DNA of 64,000 nucleotides from Cupriavidus sp. D39. Its GTDB lineage: Bacteria; Pseudomonadota; Gammaproteobacteria; Burkholderiales; Burkholderiaceae. Where the stretch lies: contig NZ_JAPNLE010000007.1 of assembly GCF_026627925.1 (NCBI RefSeq), forward strand, positions 62,001-126,000, given 5' to 3'. Below are positions 28,599-37,351 of this stretch, one piece after another. A program made the translations under genes and the position numbers. How positions within the stretch are numbered: the first letter of the stretch is position 1; the number at the start of each line of letters is the position of its first letter. Under the pieces are notes generated by a model, which worked only from the letters and a program-made list of their open reading frames with translations, did not search any database and was not told the origin of the DNA.

Positions 28599-28716
28599 AT
28601 GAACATCCTTGCGTAGTTTAGAAACGTGTAAGTGAACGCATGAGACCGACAAGGTCCACGCTTCGTCCCGAAGCAGGAGTACGTCTTGCTTCCGGAACAT
28701 CAGCATCTACTGTCTG

Positions 28717-29535
28717 TCAGCGGGCCAGGTCGCCCAACATCCGGGCCAGCGTCATTTCCGCGTCTCGTGTCTGGAACCCGCGCTCCATTGCGGCTCGGAT
28801 CCGCCCCTGCGCCTCCGGGCTTCGCATGCTCTCGCCGAAGAGATCGAAATCGCGGCGGAAGTCCTCGGCGGGCGCGAGCGCGATTGCATTGACCCGTTCC
28901 TTGACGACAACATGGCCGGCGGCCGGAAACCTCGCGATCCGACGAGCCAGCGATCTGACGAAATCGCTGATCGCGTCAGCCGGCATTGCTCGATTGATCC
29001 AGCCATACCGTTCAGCCAACTCCGCGTCGTAGTCCTCCGCGCTCAACATGACCTCGAGAGCCCGGCCGCGACCCATGAGGCGCGCGAGGTATTGGGCGGC
29101 GCCGCCGCCCGGGATCAAACCGAAAGCCGGCTCCATCTGACTGAAAATCGCCGACTCCCGCGCGGCAAAGCGCATATCGCACGCCAGCACGAACTCGCTG
29201 CCGGCGCCGCGTGCCCGACCTTCGATCTGCGCGATGGTGACGAGGCGGCTTGCGCTCAGATGGCGAAATAGGAGCGCGAGTGACGCTTCTCCTGGCAATT
29301 TTTCCGCCTCCTGCCGGTACTCCTTGACCCGCGTCACATCGACGTGGGAAATGAAATAGTCAGGATCGGCGCTCTTGAACACGAGCACCTGGAAGGCGTC
29401 ATCGGCCTCGGCTCTCTGAATTAGGGTGACCAGGTCGCGGACCAGTTCGGGCCCCAGAAGATTCATGGGCGGAGCGGCAATCTCCACGAACAGAACCGCC
29501 TCTTCGCGGGCCACCTTGAGGGTCTCGAAGATCAT
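28717..29535 (-). CDS. enoyl-CoA hydratase/isomerase family protein
   Basis: A 272-residue crotonase-fold protein. The oxyanion-hole segments are present: SHVDVTRVKEYRQEAEK and GRARGAGSEFVLACDMRFA. The acidic active-site position falls in the FSQMEPAFGLIPGGGAAQYL strand. The start at 29535 (MIFETLKVAREEAVLF) was preferred to a longer upstream frame that has no conserved sequence. Whether it acts on a CoA ester from the local pathway is not known. Confidence 0.88.
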   Translation of the reverse strand: MIFETLKVAREEAVLFVEIAAPPMNLLGPELVRDLVTLIQRAEADDAFQVLVFKSADPDYFISHVDVTRVKEYRQEAEKLPGEASLALLFRHLSASRLVTIAQIEGRARGAGSEFVLACDMRFAARESAIFSQMEPAFGLIPGGGAAQYLARLMGRGRALEVMLSAEDYDAELAERYGWINRAMPADAISDFVRSLARRIARFPAAGHVVVKERVNAIALAPAEDFRRDFDLFGESMRSPEAQGRIRAAMERGFQTRDAEMTLARMLGDLAR

Positions 29536-29648
29536 GTGTGAGTTCCAGTCAGTTGCGTTGGTGCGTAGCGGCTGAAGGCATAGTCGCAATCCTTCACGAC
29601 TGCAATCAGCGGAAAGACAATTCGTTGCATACGATGGCTCCGTCAGGG

Positions 29649-30920
29649 TTAGCGAAGCGATCGGAACGCCGCGCGAAGTTCCTCGGCAAAGAGCTGCGGC
29701 TGTTCCCAGGCAGCGAAGTGGCCGCCCTTGTCGGCCTCGTGGAAGTAGATCAGGTTGCGATAGGCGCGCCGGACCCAAGTCTCCGGGGGCCGATAGACGT
29801 CCTCGGGAAATACCGTGACGGCCACGGGCAGCGATATCTCGGCAGTCTTCTGTGCGGCCGCAAAAAGAGGGCTTCGTCCCATATTCTCCCAGTAGAGCCT
29901 TCCCGCGGAGGCTGCGCTGTTCGTCAGCCAGTACAGCGTAAAGTCGTCAAGCACCTCATCTTTCGTGGGCGACGTTTTGGCGTCGGCGCCGTACGTCCAC
30001 CGGGCAAAGCCCGGATGCCCCAGCATGAAGGCCGCGAGGAAGGCCGGTGAATCCGTCACGCCATAGCCGATCGTCTGCGGCCGCGCTCCCAGCATCGTGC
30101 TATAGGCCGAGTTCCCCTGTTTGGCGAACGTGAGGAGCACGTCGAACGTCGCGCGTTCCTTCTCGCTCAGTCCCGCCGGCGCGGGCCCGCCGACGGTAAG
30201 CGCCGCGGCCTCCTCCGGCGGCACCGTTGCCGGCAGGTTGACGTGGATGCCTGCCAATCCTGTGGGCGCCTGGCGCGCCATTGCACTGGTGATGGGAGCA
30301 CCCCAGTCGCCCCCCTGGGCGACGTAGCGCATGTACCCGAGGCGGTGCATCAGCTCCGCCCAGACTCGAGCGATGTGGTCCGGGTCCCAACCGGTGCCGG
30401 TCGGCTTGGCGGAGAAGCCGTAGCCAGGGATGGACGGGATCACGACATCGAATGCATCCCCGGCCTTACCCCCGTGCGCGCCTGGATCGGTGAGCGGGCC
30501 GACGACCTTGACGAACTCCAGCACGGAGCCTGGCCAGCCGTGGGTCATGATCAGCGGCAGAGCGTTCGGATTGGGGGAGCGCACCCAGATGAAGTGAATA
30601 TCGACCCCATCGATGGTGGTCATGTACTGCGGCAAGGCATTGAGTTGGGCCTCGGCCTTGCGCCAGTTGTAGCTCGTTCCCCAGTAGCGAACCAGCTTCT
30701 GCAGCTTGGCTAGCTGCGCACCCTGTGACCGATCGGCAACCGTCTCCTGGTCCGGCCAGCGGGTCGTCGCTATGCGACTGCGCAGATCCGCGAGCGCCGT
30801 CTCCGGAACCTGGACGTGGAATGGACGGACGACCCTGGCGTCGTCCGCGGGGGCCGGGCTGGCCATGACCGAGAAAGAGAATGCAAGGGTGGCCGCAAGG
30901 GCTGCGTACGTACGCTTCAT
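29649..30920 (-). CDS. exported epoxide hydrolase-like alpha/beta hydrolase
   Basis: A 423-residue protein with an N-terminal signal peptide (MKRTYAALAATLAFSFSVMA) and the EHN epoxide-hydrolase N-terminal domain (FHVQVPETALADLRSRIATT). The alpha/beta core has the oxyanion motif HGWPGSVLEF and the nucleophile region AQGGDWGAPI, with Asp as the likely nucleophile. Length is normal for the microsomal-type epoxide hydrolase family. The catalytic His lies in KGGHFAAWEQP. It is transcribed leftward with the enzyme block. Confidence 0.9.
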   Translation of the reverse strand: MKRTYAALAATLAFSFSVMASPAPADDARVVRPFHVQVPETALADLRSRIATTRWPDQETVADRSQGAQLAKLQKLVRYWGTSYNWRKAEAQLNALPQYMTTIDGVDIHFIWVRSPNPNALPLIMTHGWPGSVLEFVKVVGPLTDPGAHGGKAGDAFDVVIPSIPGYGFSAKPTGTGWDPDHIARVWAELMHRLGYMRYVAQGGDWGAPITSAMARQAPTGLAGIHVNLPATVPPEEAAALTVGGPAPAGLSEKERATFDVLLTFAKQGNSAYSTMLGARPQTIGYGVTDSPAFLAAFMLGHPGFARWTYGADAKTSPTKDEVLDDFTLYWLTNSAASAGRLYWENMGRSPLFAAAQKTAEISLPVAVTVFPEDVYRPPETWVRRAYRNLIYFHEADKGGHFAAWEQPQLFAEELRAAFRSLR

Positions 30921-30930
30921 GTTTATGCCT

Positions 30931-31105
30931 CTAGTTCGGGGACGCGATGAGTTCGTCCGTGATCAGAATGGCGTGAGCGAAGGTGGGGCCGTTCAGCTCG
31001 TGCGCGGCATGCATCATTTCCGGTATTTGCGCCGCGGTCGTATCGCGCACGAGTGTGACGTGGTGGCCGAGTTCGGACGCGTAATGGGCGGCGCAATCGA
31101 TTCGC
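30931..31105 (-). pseudogene. 3' fragment of an isochorismatase-family hydrolase
   Basis: The segment CAAHYASELGHHVTLVRDTT, then PEMMHAAHELNGPTFAHAIL and a short tail, matches the C-terminal part of cysteine hydrolases of the isochorismatase family, including the Cys near the start of the fragment. The N-terminal two thirds are missing. It joins directly to a fragment of an enoyl-CoA hydratase. Confidence 0.65.
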
Positions 31106-31151
31106 CTGCGCCGTCAAGACCCATGACGGTTGGCTGTTACCGATGACGTGG

Positions 31152-31264
31152 GCCTTGCGCGTTCGAATCCTCCGCCGACGCAGCCGCGCTGGACCACCGT
31201 GAGAACCGGGATCTCCAGCCTGGCGAGGTGGTCGAGGGCTTTCTCGAGCACAGGTCCGCGAAGT
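31152..31264 (-). pseudogene. possible internal fragment of an enoyl-CoA hydratase
   Basis: VLEKALDHLARLEIPVLTVV followed by QRGCVGGGFE resembles the central crotonase segment that precedes the oxyanion-hole GGGFE. It begins right after the quinone oxidoreductase stop. An N-terminal crotonase piece lies on the other side of that gene, so both may come from one interrupted gene. Confidence 0.4.
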
Positions 31265-31265
31265 C

Positions 31266-32258
31266 CTAGACTCGCATGATTACCCGCCCATAGGGACGGT
31301 CTTCGATCAGATACCGAACGGCCTCGGCGGCCTCTGTCAGCGGGAAGACCTTGGCGATCTTTGGCGCCAGCGCGCCCTCCTTCAGATACCCGAGGATCGT
31401 ATTGTTGGCTGCCGCAACCGTTTCCGGCGCAAACAGCCTGAAGGTGAAACCGCGGATCGTCGCGGCCTTCCAGATGATGTCGGTGATGCTCACTTCCGCC
31501 TCTCGCCCACCGGCGTAACCGACTACGACGACCGTGCCGCCGAATGCGAGCGAGGCAAGCGCCTGGCCGGTCAGCTTTCCGCTCACGCCGTCAACCACGA
31601 TATCGACGCCTTTCCCCTCGGTGATACGCAGCACACCGTCTTTAAGGCTCTCCTTGGACAGGTCAATCACATGCTCGTAGCCGTCTGCGCGAGCCTGCTC
31701 GGCCTTTTCAGTCGTACCGGCGGTCGAGATCGCGAGCGATGCGCCCAGGCGGCGCGCGATCTGAACGGTCTCCATGCCGACGGCGCTGCCAATTGCGGGG
31801 GCCAGCACTGTTTGGCCCTGCTTGAACTTCGCGATCTCCGTCAGAGCCAGGTAGCCGGTCAGATAGCCCGCGCCCGCGAGAAACGCTGCAGCATGATTGT
31901 CGTCCACGTCTGCAGGTACGTGGGCAAGCCCGGCTGCTGGCGTAGCCACGTACTCGCGCCATGTGCCATCGGCCACCAGACCCGAACCCTGTCCCCTGAC
32001 GAAGACGCGATCGCCGGCTTTGAAATCAGCATTCCGTGTCTCGACCACGACTCCCACTCCCGACTGACCGCCAATGCGGGGCAGGTTGTCTGGGGTGGAA
32101 ATGTAGATGTGCCCGGAGCGGAACGTATTGTCGAGAGGGTTGATCCCGACAGTGCGCATTTCCACGAGCACCTCGCCGTCCTTCGGTTGCGGACGTTCCA
32201 GGTCGACTAAACGGTTTTCTTGATAGCTACCGTAAGCTTGATATTGGATGGCTTTCAT
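31266..32258 (-). CDS. zinc-independent quinone oxidoreductase / MDR-family protein
   Basis: A 330-residue medium-chain reductase of the quinone oxidoreductase type. The N-terminal GroES-like domain (EVLVEMRTVGINPLDNTFRS) is followed by a Rossmann domain with the AIGSAVGMETVQIARRLGA nucleotide-binding loop and GVDIVVDGVSG. The structural and catalytic zinc cysteines of alcohol dehydrogenases are absent. It probably reduces quinones or enones with NADPH. It is flanked by two crotonase fragments, which suggests that it was inserted into another gene. Confidence 0.92.
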   Translation of the reverse strand: MKAIQYQAYGSYQENRLVDLERPQPKDGEVLVEMRTVGINPLDNTFRSGHIYISTPDNLPRIGGQSGVGVVVETRNADFKAGDRVFVRGQGSGLVADGTWREYVATPAAGLAHVPADVDDNHAAAFLAGAGYLTGYLALTEIAKFKQGQTVLAPAIGSAVGMETVQIARRLGASLAISTAGTTEKAEQARADGYEHVIDLSKESLKDGVLRITEGKGVDIVVDGVSGKLTGQALASLAFGGTVVVVGYAGGREAEVSITDIIWKAATIRGFTFRLFAPETVAAANNTILGYLKEGALAPKIAKVFPLTEAAEAVRYLIEDRPYGRVIMRV

Positions 32259-32490
32259 AGCGCTTCTCCATCAGTGGTTTGGCTATTGGGTCCGGCCGCC
32301 GAGCTGAAGTGCGCGATGAGAAAGCCCGGCTTGGGGCAATCGAGCACCGCGATACATAGCTCTGAATCAGACTCCGCGAGATGTAGGAGTTGCTCTCCAA
32401 CTCCTGGCACGGAGCCGGCGTTGAACACATTGATCGGGGGATGGAAGGTCACCCGCCAGCAGGCGAGGGTTTCGCGGGTGATCTTGAGGC
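32255..32490 (-). pseudogene. 5' fragment of an enoyl-CoA hydratase
   Basis: ITRETLACWRVTFHPPINVF, then ESDSELCIAVLDCPKPGFLI and AHFSS, matches the first 65 residues of crotonase-type enzymes (W-R-V-T-F, P-P-I-N-V-F, then F-x-I-A-H-F). The frame then runs out of the domain and stops at the start of the quinone oxidoreductase gene (its last bases overlap that start). Remnant. Confidence 0.6.
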
Positions 32491-32551
32491 TGCTTGTAAG
32501 GGCGCATTCATCGGGTGTCTCCCAACATGGTTTGATATTGAAACAGCGCGA

Positions 32552-32787
32552 TTACAGCTCGCGTGTCCGCCCTGCCCGCACGTGCCCATGCACAAACACC
32601 TGATTGTGTCGAAGTGCTCTGCCGCCCATGAAGTAGTTGCCATGCGGCATGTCCTGGGACATCACCTGCGCGAAGAACGTATTCGCGCAGGTGACCTGAT
32701 TGTGCGATGCGGTAATCGAAGCCGCGAGTTCTTCCTTTGCCCGCGACGAAAGCAGTCCTGCGGCGGCGGACACGATATAGGTCGGCA
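32552..32787 (-). pseudogene. 5' part of a 4-oxalocrotonate tautomerase-like gene
   Basis: The segment starts MPTYIVSAAAGLLSSRAKEE and contains HNQVTCANTFFAQVM and HNQVFVHGHVRAGRTREL, the N-terminal half of tautomerase-superfamily proteins, with a stop right after the RAGRTRE motif. Pro at position 2, after Met, would be the catalytic base. The C-terminal half is missing here; a different tautomerase C-terminal half lies at 36.4-36.6 kb on the other strand. Confidence 0.7.
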
Positions 32788-33766
32788 TGAATGTCTCCTT
32801 GATGATCAGCTGGAAAAAATCTGTCGGATGGCGGGACACAAGGGCACGAGCTTTCAGGTGACCTGGCGAACCGAGCGGGTCTGGCCGAACTCGTCGCATT
32901 TGGCTCCGAGTGATTTCGTCTTTGCATGCGTCCGACTTTGCAACAGATAGACGCCACTAAGGATGGCGGCCATGGCTACCGCGTCGACGGGCCGCAGCGA
33001 TTCGCCCGCGATTGCCGTGCCCATCAGCAATGCGACCACCGGCGGGATGTAAGTGACGCTCGAAGCTCCCAGTGCACCAAGTCGCCCGACAATGAAGTAG
33101 TACTGGATGAACGCGAGCCCTGTGCCGGACAGACCGAGACCCAGCACGAGGCCAAGGAGCGCCCGGCTGTCGCCAGCAATGCGTGCGATGCCATGGAAGT
33201 CGGTTAGGCATGTGGCAATGACGAGCGCAAAGCCGATTTGCCATGTCGAAAGGGCGAGAGGCGATAGATCCAGGCCGGAAAGGAAGCGGCGCGCGTACAC
33301 GAATGAGCACCCGACGCTCAGCGCGCCCGCGAGCATGTAGGCGACTCCAAGCGGATTCACGCCGGCATCGTTCGAGCCCCACGGCTGGGCGATCAGCAGA
33401 ACACCGACGAACCCGCAGAGGATGCCAGCCAGCATCCGACGCGTGGGATGCTCCTGCCGCAACAGCGCCCAACCGCAAATGAACGAAACGAGCGGAATCG
33501 CGCCACTGAGCATGCCGGCCACGCCGGACGCGAGGAGCGCCGATCCTTTCGCGAAAGCGTAGTAGTAGAGCACCGTCGCAAGCAGCGACATCACGACAAA
33601 GTGATGCGCGTGCCGCAAGTGGCGCCATTTCAGCACGCCGGTGAACAGCGCGCATGCCAGTAGCGGCAGGAAGCCGAAGAGCACGCGCAGGAAGACGATC
33701 TGACTGGCGGAAAGATAGACGCTTGCCCACTTCATGAAGATGAAGTTGGTGCCCCAGATGAGGCCG

Positions 33767-35416
33767 CGGAACGTGTCAATGACTTTGCGTCACCTGGCTT
33801 CATGAATTTACTGTGCCGGACTGTGGTGTGTTTGGGGTAATGGCCTCCGATGGCGGCGGGTTGATCCAGACTGCTGTGGGCAGCCGCGGTGGTTCAGGGC
33901 GACGCCCTTTAAATCTGTTTGGGGACGCCCGGAATGCTGTGTCGAGTGCTGCCTGACGGGTGAGGTGCAACTCCTGGGCGAGCCCATAATGAACGCTGTG
34001 CGGCGTCATGAATCCGATGCCCGAGTGCCGATGCACGGTGTTGTACCAGGCGAAGAATGCCTGGCAGTGGGCGCGCGCATCCTCAATGCAGCCGAAGCGC
34101 GCGGGGAAGTCCGGACGGTACTTCATCGTCTTGAACTGCGACTCCGAGAAGGGATTATCGTCAGATACGTGAGGCCGGCTGTGGCTTTTAGTGATGTCCA
34201 GGTCGACCAGCAACGCGGCCACCGGTTTGGAGCGCATGCTGGCACCGCGATCGGCATGAAGCGTGAGCACGCCGGGGGCGATATCGTGGCGTGCCACGCT
34301 GTCGGCGATGAGCTGTTCAGCGAGTTCCGCGCTCTCGCGCCCGGCGATCAACCAGCCCACGACATGGCGGCTGAAGATGTCCAGGATGACGTAGAGGTGG
34401 AAGCACGTCCACCTGGCTGGCCCCTTGAGTTTGGTGATGTCCCACGACCACACTTGGTTAGCGCGCGCGCCAGCAACTCGGGCCTGGTGTAGGCCGGATG
34501 GACAAGCTGGTTGCGTCGCTCGCGCGAGCCGCCATTGGCCGCCAGCAACCGGTACATGGTGCGCACCGAGCCCAGGTAGCGGCCCTCGTCGAGCAACGTG
34601 GCGTGTAGCGCCGCCGGCGCGGTGTCGGCGAAGCGCTCGCTGTTAAGGGTGTCCAGCAGCACCTGGTTTTCCAGGGCATCCAGAGCCAACGGTGGCCGGG
34701 GCCGGGCAGTGGACCGTGGCAGTGGACCGATGAAGGCCATGCGACGCAGGTGGGCCCGCTGCCGGGCAGGCGTGCCGCGCGGCACGCCCAGGGCATGGCA
34801 GGCCGCGCTCGCGCCCAGGGCCGGAGTGAGCTCTTGCACAGCCGCCATTACGGCTTGTCGGTGTCGTCGTCGATCGGATTGCCCAGCAAGGCTGCAAGTT
34901 TTTTGGACGTCGATCACCAGCAGCGCCTTGTCGAGTCGCCTCCTGAGATTATCGCGCTCGCGCGTGAGCTGCGCGATGTGCCGCGCCTCGGCCCGAGTCT
35001 CGTCGAATTTGGGTCCGCGCTTTTGTGGGGCAAGGGCAGCCAGTTCGGCAGCCTCGCGCTGGCGCCGCCACGTGCTCAAGGATGACGAGTACACGCCTTC
35101 ATGGCGCATCAGCGCGCCGATCTCTCCGGGCTTGGTGCAGCGGTCAGCCGCCTCCAGTATGCGGCGCTTGTCGGCGTTGGAAAATTGCCTGCGCCGAGCG
35201 CGAGCAACGACCTCTGAATCGGTGCCGGACGCTGACGCCAGCGTCGCCGATCCGGGCGCCTCTTCAGTCGCCCTACGGGCTCCTTGCGTTGCGCCCGGAT
35301 CGGACACATTCTTGACGGCGGCCATCGTTGCCTTGGATGAGTTGTTGACGGTCATACCTACCTCGTTGCTCACTAATCTATCAGGGATAGGTGACGCACG
35401 TCATATTGGCACGGGG
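33767..35416 (-). mobile_element. IS3-type insertion sequence, copy 2, inverted relative to copy 1
   Basis: A 1,650-bp element nearly identical to the one at 15172-18296 but without the nested IS4. It is bounded by a 5-bp direct repeat (GGCCG) inside the EamA gene, giving exact ends: CGGAACGTGTCAATGAC at the left and, inward from the right, CCCCGTGCCAATATGAC. Confidence 0.9.
33800..35355 (-). pseudogene. IS3-family transposase, frameshifted copy
   Basis: Same protein as in copy 1: MTVNNSSKATMAAVKNV start at 35355, helix-turn-helix, then DDE domain (WSWDITK, LHADRG, SESQFK). One C is missing in the GCGCGC stretch near 34465, moving the DDE domain into another frame (33800-34453). The intact tail RPEPPRLPTAVWINPPPSEA shows what the C-terminus was before the IS4 insertion in copy 1. 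IS3 elements often use programmed frameshifting, but the copy 1 frame is continuous here, so this is probably damage or read error. Confidence 0.85.
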
Positions 35417-35553
35417 GGCCGAGCGCCGCGAAGGCGAGATGGGCGGGGTTCATGGCGAAGAATCTCGAACTGTGTTGCGAGTCTTCATTGTGGTAACGCC
35501 GCCGATGAACTACAAATGATTTAAATTTCCCCATGCAATAGAAAAACTGCATC

Positions 35554-36483
35554 ATGCGACCCATTCCACCCTTGAAGGCCTTGTTTGTTTTCGAGGCGGC
35601 AATGCGACTCGGTAGTTTTACTCTTGCAGCCGATGAACTCGGGGTGACGCCCGGTGCGGTGGGTCAGCAGATCCAGAAGTTGGAAGACTGGCTCGGCGTG
35701 GCGCTGTTCGTCCGGCAGATCCGCCAGGTGACACCCACTGCGGAAGGACGCGCGTATATGGCGCAGATTCAACCTGCCCTTGCCGAAATCGTGCATGCGA
35801 GCCGGCGCTTGCGGGAGCGCAAGCATAAGGGCGTACGGCTATCCATGCCGCCCAGCTTCGCGGCAAAGTGGTTTGCGCCGCGAATGGCCGACTTCCTGCA
35901 GGCACATCCGGGCATTGCGCTGAGCCTGAGCACCTCAACCACGCTCGTGGATTTCGAGCTCGATGCAGTTGATCTGGCTGTTCGACACTTCAATGGGGTC
36001 GATTCCCAACTCTCGATACAACTGCTTTGCCCTGACGAGGCCCGCGCGTACTGCAGTCCGGCATATGCAGCGAAATGGGAACTGAAGCGGCCCGACGATC
36101 TTCAGGCGGCTACGTTGCTCCATAACACGCTTCATCCTCACTGGTCGGCCTGGCTGGCTCGCCACAGCGAACTCACCGACAGGCAAATCGAAGCCATCGC
36201 CGGCATCCAGTTCGACCAGTCCCTGATGGCGATCGGGGCGGCAGTCCAGGCGCAAGGGGTGGTGCTGACCAGTGCAATTCTTGTCGAGGCGGAAATTGCG
36301 GAGGGATTGCTGGTCGAACCGTTCAGCGAGGCGTTTCCACTATCGCTTGGGTACTACCTCGTGCACCCGAAGGCGGTGGAACTTCAGGAAGGTGGAAAAG
36401 CGCTGAAGCAGTGGTTTGCAGAAAGGATGGCGGCAAATGCATGGGCGCGTTCGCGCGGGACGTACGCGCGAGCAGAAAACTGA
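35554..36483 (+). CDS. LysR-family regulator, GcvA-like
   Basis: A 309-residue LysR-type regulator of the GcvA/AmpR branch. The N-terminal helix-turn-helix is PLKALFVFEAAMRLGSFTLA, then ADELGVTPGAVGQQIQKLED. The effector domain follows. It is divergent from the interrupted EamA gene, a common regulator-exporter arrangement. The last 15-20 residues (MAANAWARSRGTYARAEN) run into the remains of a tautomerase gene in another frame, so the natural C-terminus is probably altered by a deletion junction near 36.43 kb. Confidence 0.88.
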   Translation: MRPIPPLKALFVFEAAMRLGSFTLAADELGVTPGAVGQQIQKLEDWLGVALFVRQIRQVTPTAEGRAYMAQIQPALAEIVHASRRLRERKHKGVRLSMPPSFAAKWFAPRMADFLQAHPGIALSLSTSTTLVDFELDAVDLAVRHFNGVDSQLSIQLLCPDEARAYCSPAYAAKWELKRPDDLQAATLLHNTLHPHWSAWLARHSELTDRQIEAIAGIQFDQSLMAIGAAVQAQGVVLTSAILVEAEIAEGLLVEPFSEAFPLSLGYYLVHPKAVELQEGGKALKQWFAERMAANAWARSRGTYARAEN

Positions 36484-36610
36484 TCTCCTGAAACGCATCG
36501 TCGAGGGCGTGAGCCAGATCGCCAATGTCCCCAAGGTCAATGTTTGGGGCTATGTCTCCGAGCTACCGCCGAGCCAGATGAATGGCTGTCTGAGCGCGAA
36601 GGCCAACGTC
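36437..36610 (+). pseudogene. 3' part of a tautomerase-superfamily gene
   Basis: In a frame overlapping the LysR end, HGRVRAGRTREQKTDLLKRI, then VEGVSQIANVPKVNVWGYVS and ELPPSQM give the C-terminal half of a 4-oxalocrotonate tautomerase-like protein. A nearby frame continues with EPDEWLSEREGQRP, a usual C-terminal tail, after a small gap. The overlap with the fragment at 32.6-32.8 kb (HGxVRAGRTRE) differs at many bases, so the pieces come from two paralogues. Confidence 0.65.
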
Positions 36611-36701
36611 CGCAGCCGAACTCGGCCGTCCGATCGTCCCCTGAACTATACCGTCACCGCCGCAGCCTCGGCTCCCCCATCCCGCAAGCCGCCGAAAAAC
36701 A

Positions 36702-36729
36702 AAAAAGCCGCCCCCACGAGGGGAGCGGC
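36702..36729 (-). terminator. Rho-independent terminator of the lipoprotein/PRTRC unit
   Basis: Read leftward: a GC-rich stem (GCCGCTCCCC with GGGGGCGGC, one bulge), a short TCGT loop and then TTTTTTG. It lies about 30 bases beyond the natural end of the lipoprotein gene and suits the leftward plasmid unit. Confidence 0.85.
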
Positions 36730-36757
36730 AGATTGCAGAGGGTCAGCCTCTAAACTA

Positions 36758-37237
36758 CTAGCGCGTTACGCGCATGGCGCCACCGCTGGACACGAGCATC
36801 ACCCGATCGCCAGGGGCAAACGGTTGATCGGCCTCTTACGTGACAGCCACTAGACGCCCCATGTCGGTACGGACAACGATCTCGTAGCCAGGCCGAGCGG
36901 GGTTCGACGCGCGCGCAGCAAGCTGCTGCGCTGCGAGACCCGCGACCGGGCCAGCGACGGCCGCGGCAACATACCTGCCGCGACCGCCGCCAATGGCTTG
37001 CGAGCCGATGACCGATCCCGCGATCGCACCGCCAATGCCGGCGATGCCCGAGAACGCGCCACCGTCTTGCGTCATGCCGCCCTGGATGACGACCGTACGC
37101 ACCCGTACCACCGAGCCTTGCTCAATTTGCCCGCCGCGCAACGCTTCCATGCCTTGGTAGACATTTGAGGAGGTACGTTCGACGGCGCAGCCTGAGAGCG
37201 CAGCGATTGCGGTAAGGACTGCGAATAGCTTATGCAT
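36758..37237 (-). pseudogene. SlyB/PcpY-type glycine-zipper outer-membrane lipoprotein with premature stop
   Basis: The precursor starts MHKLFAVLTAIAALSGCAVE, with a lipobox (LSGC) at residues 14-17, after a good ribosome binding site (AAAGGTGAAATC). A glycine-zipper membrane segment follows (GIAGIGGAIAGSVIGSQAIG). The frame stops at a TAA (36836-36838), but the same frame continues EADQPFAPGDRVMLVSSGGA and MRVTR to a TAG at 36758, the usual C-terminus of this family. A single base change (CAA to TAA) would explain it. The shortened protein may still fold and anchor. It is the last gene of the leftward PRTRC group. Confidence 0.75.
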
Positions 37238-37351
37238 GATTTCACCTTTCTTGAGGGCGGGCGAAGCCATGCCATCGGGCATCGACATTCGCCCAATGGG
37301 TCTTGAGGAAACACGCCACAGAAAGTGGCGCGGGTTACTGCATTGCTGTGT

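Larger units (their letters stand above)
32854..35453 (-). pseudogene. EamA/DMT-family transporter interrupted by an IS3-type element
   Basis: A drug/metabolite-type inner-membrane exporter. Codons for MNPAHLAFAALG lie at 35417-35453, then come the IS3 copy (33767-35416) and the continuation RGLIWGTNFIFMKWASVYLS from 33766 leftward. The ten-helix body includes IVFLRVLFGFLPLLACALFT and the second EamA repeat with GLSGTGLAFIQYYFIVGRLG. A GGCCG duplication (33762-33766 and 35417-35421) confirms insertion. A shorter protein could start at the internal Met at 33735 but would lack the first helix. The divergent LysR gene is a likely regulator of the original gene. Confidence 0.85.

Noticed and set aside
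15172..35416. Composite transposon formed by the two IS3 copies
   Set aside because: Copy 2 has its own 5-bp duplication inside the EamA gene, so it moved singly, and no duplication flanks the whole 20-kb segment.
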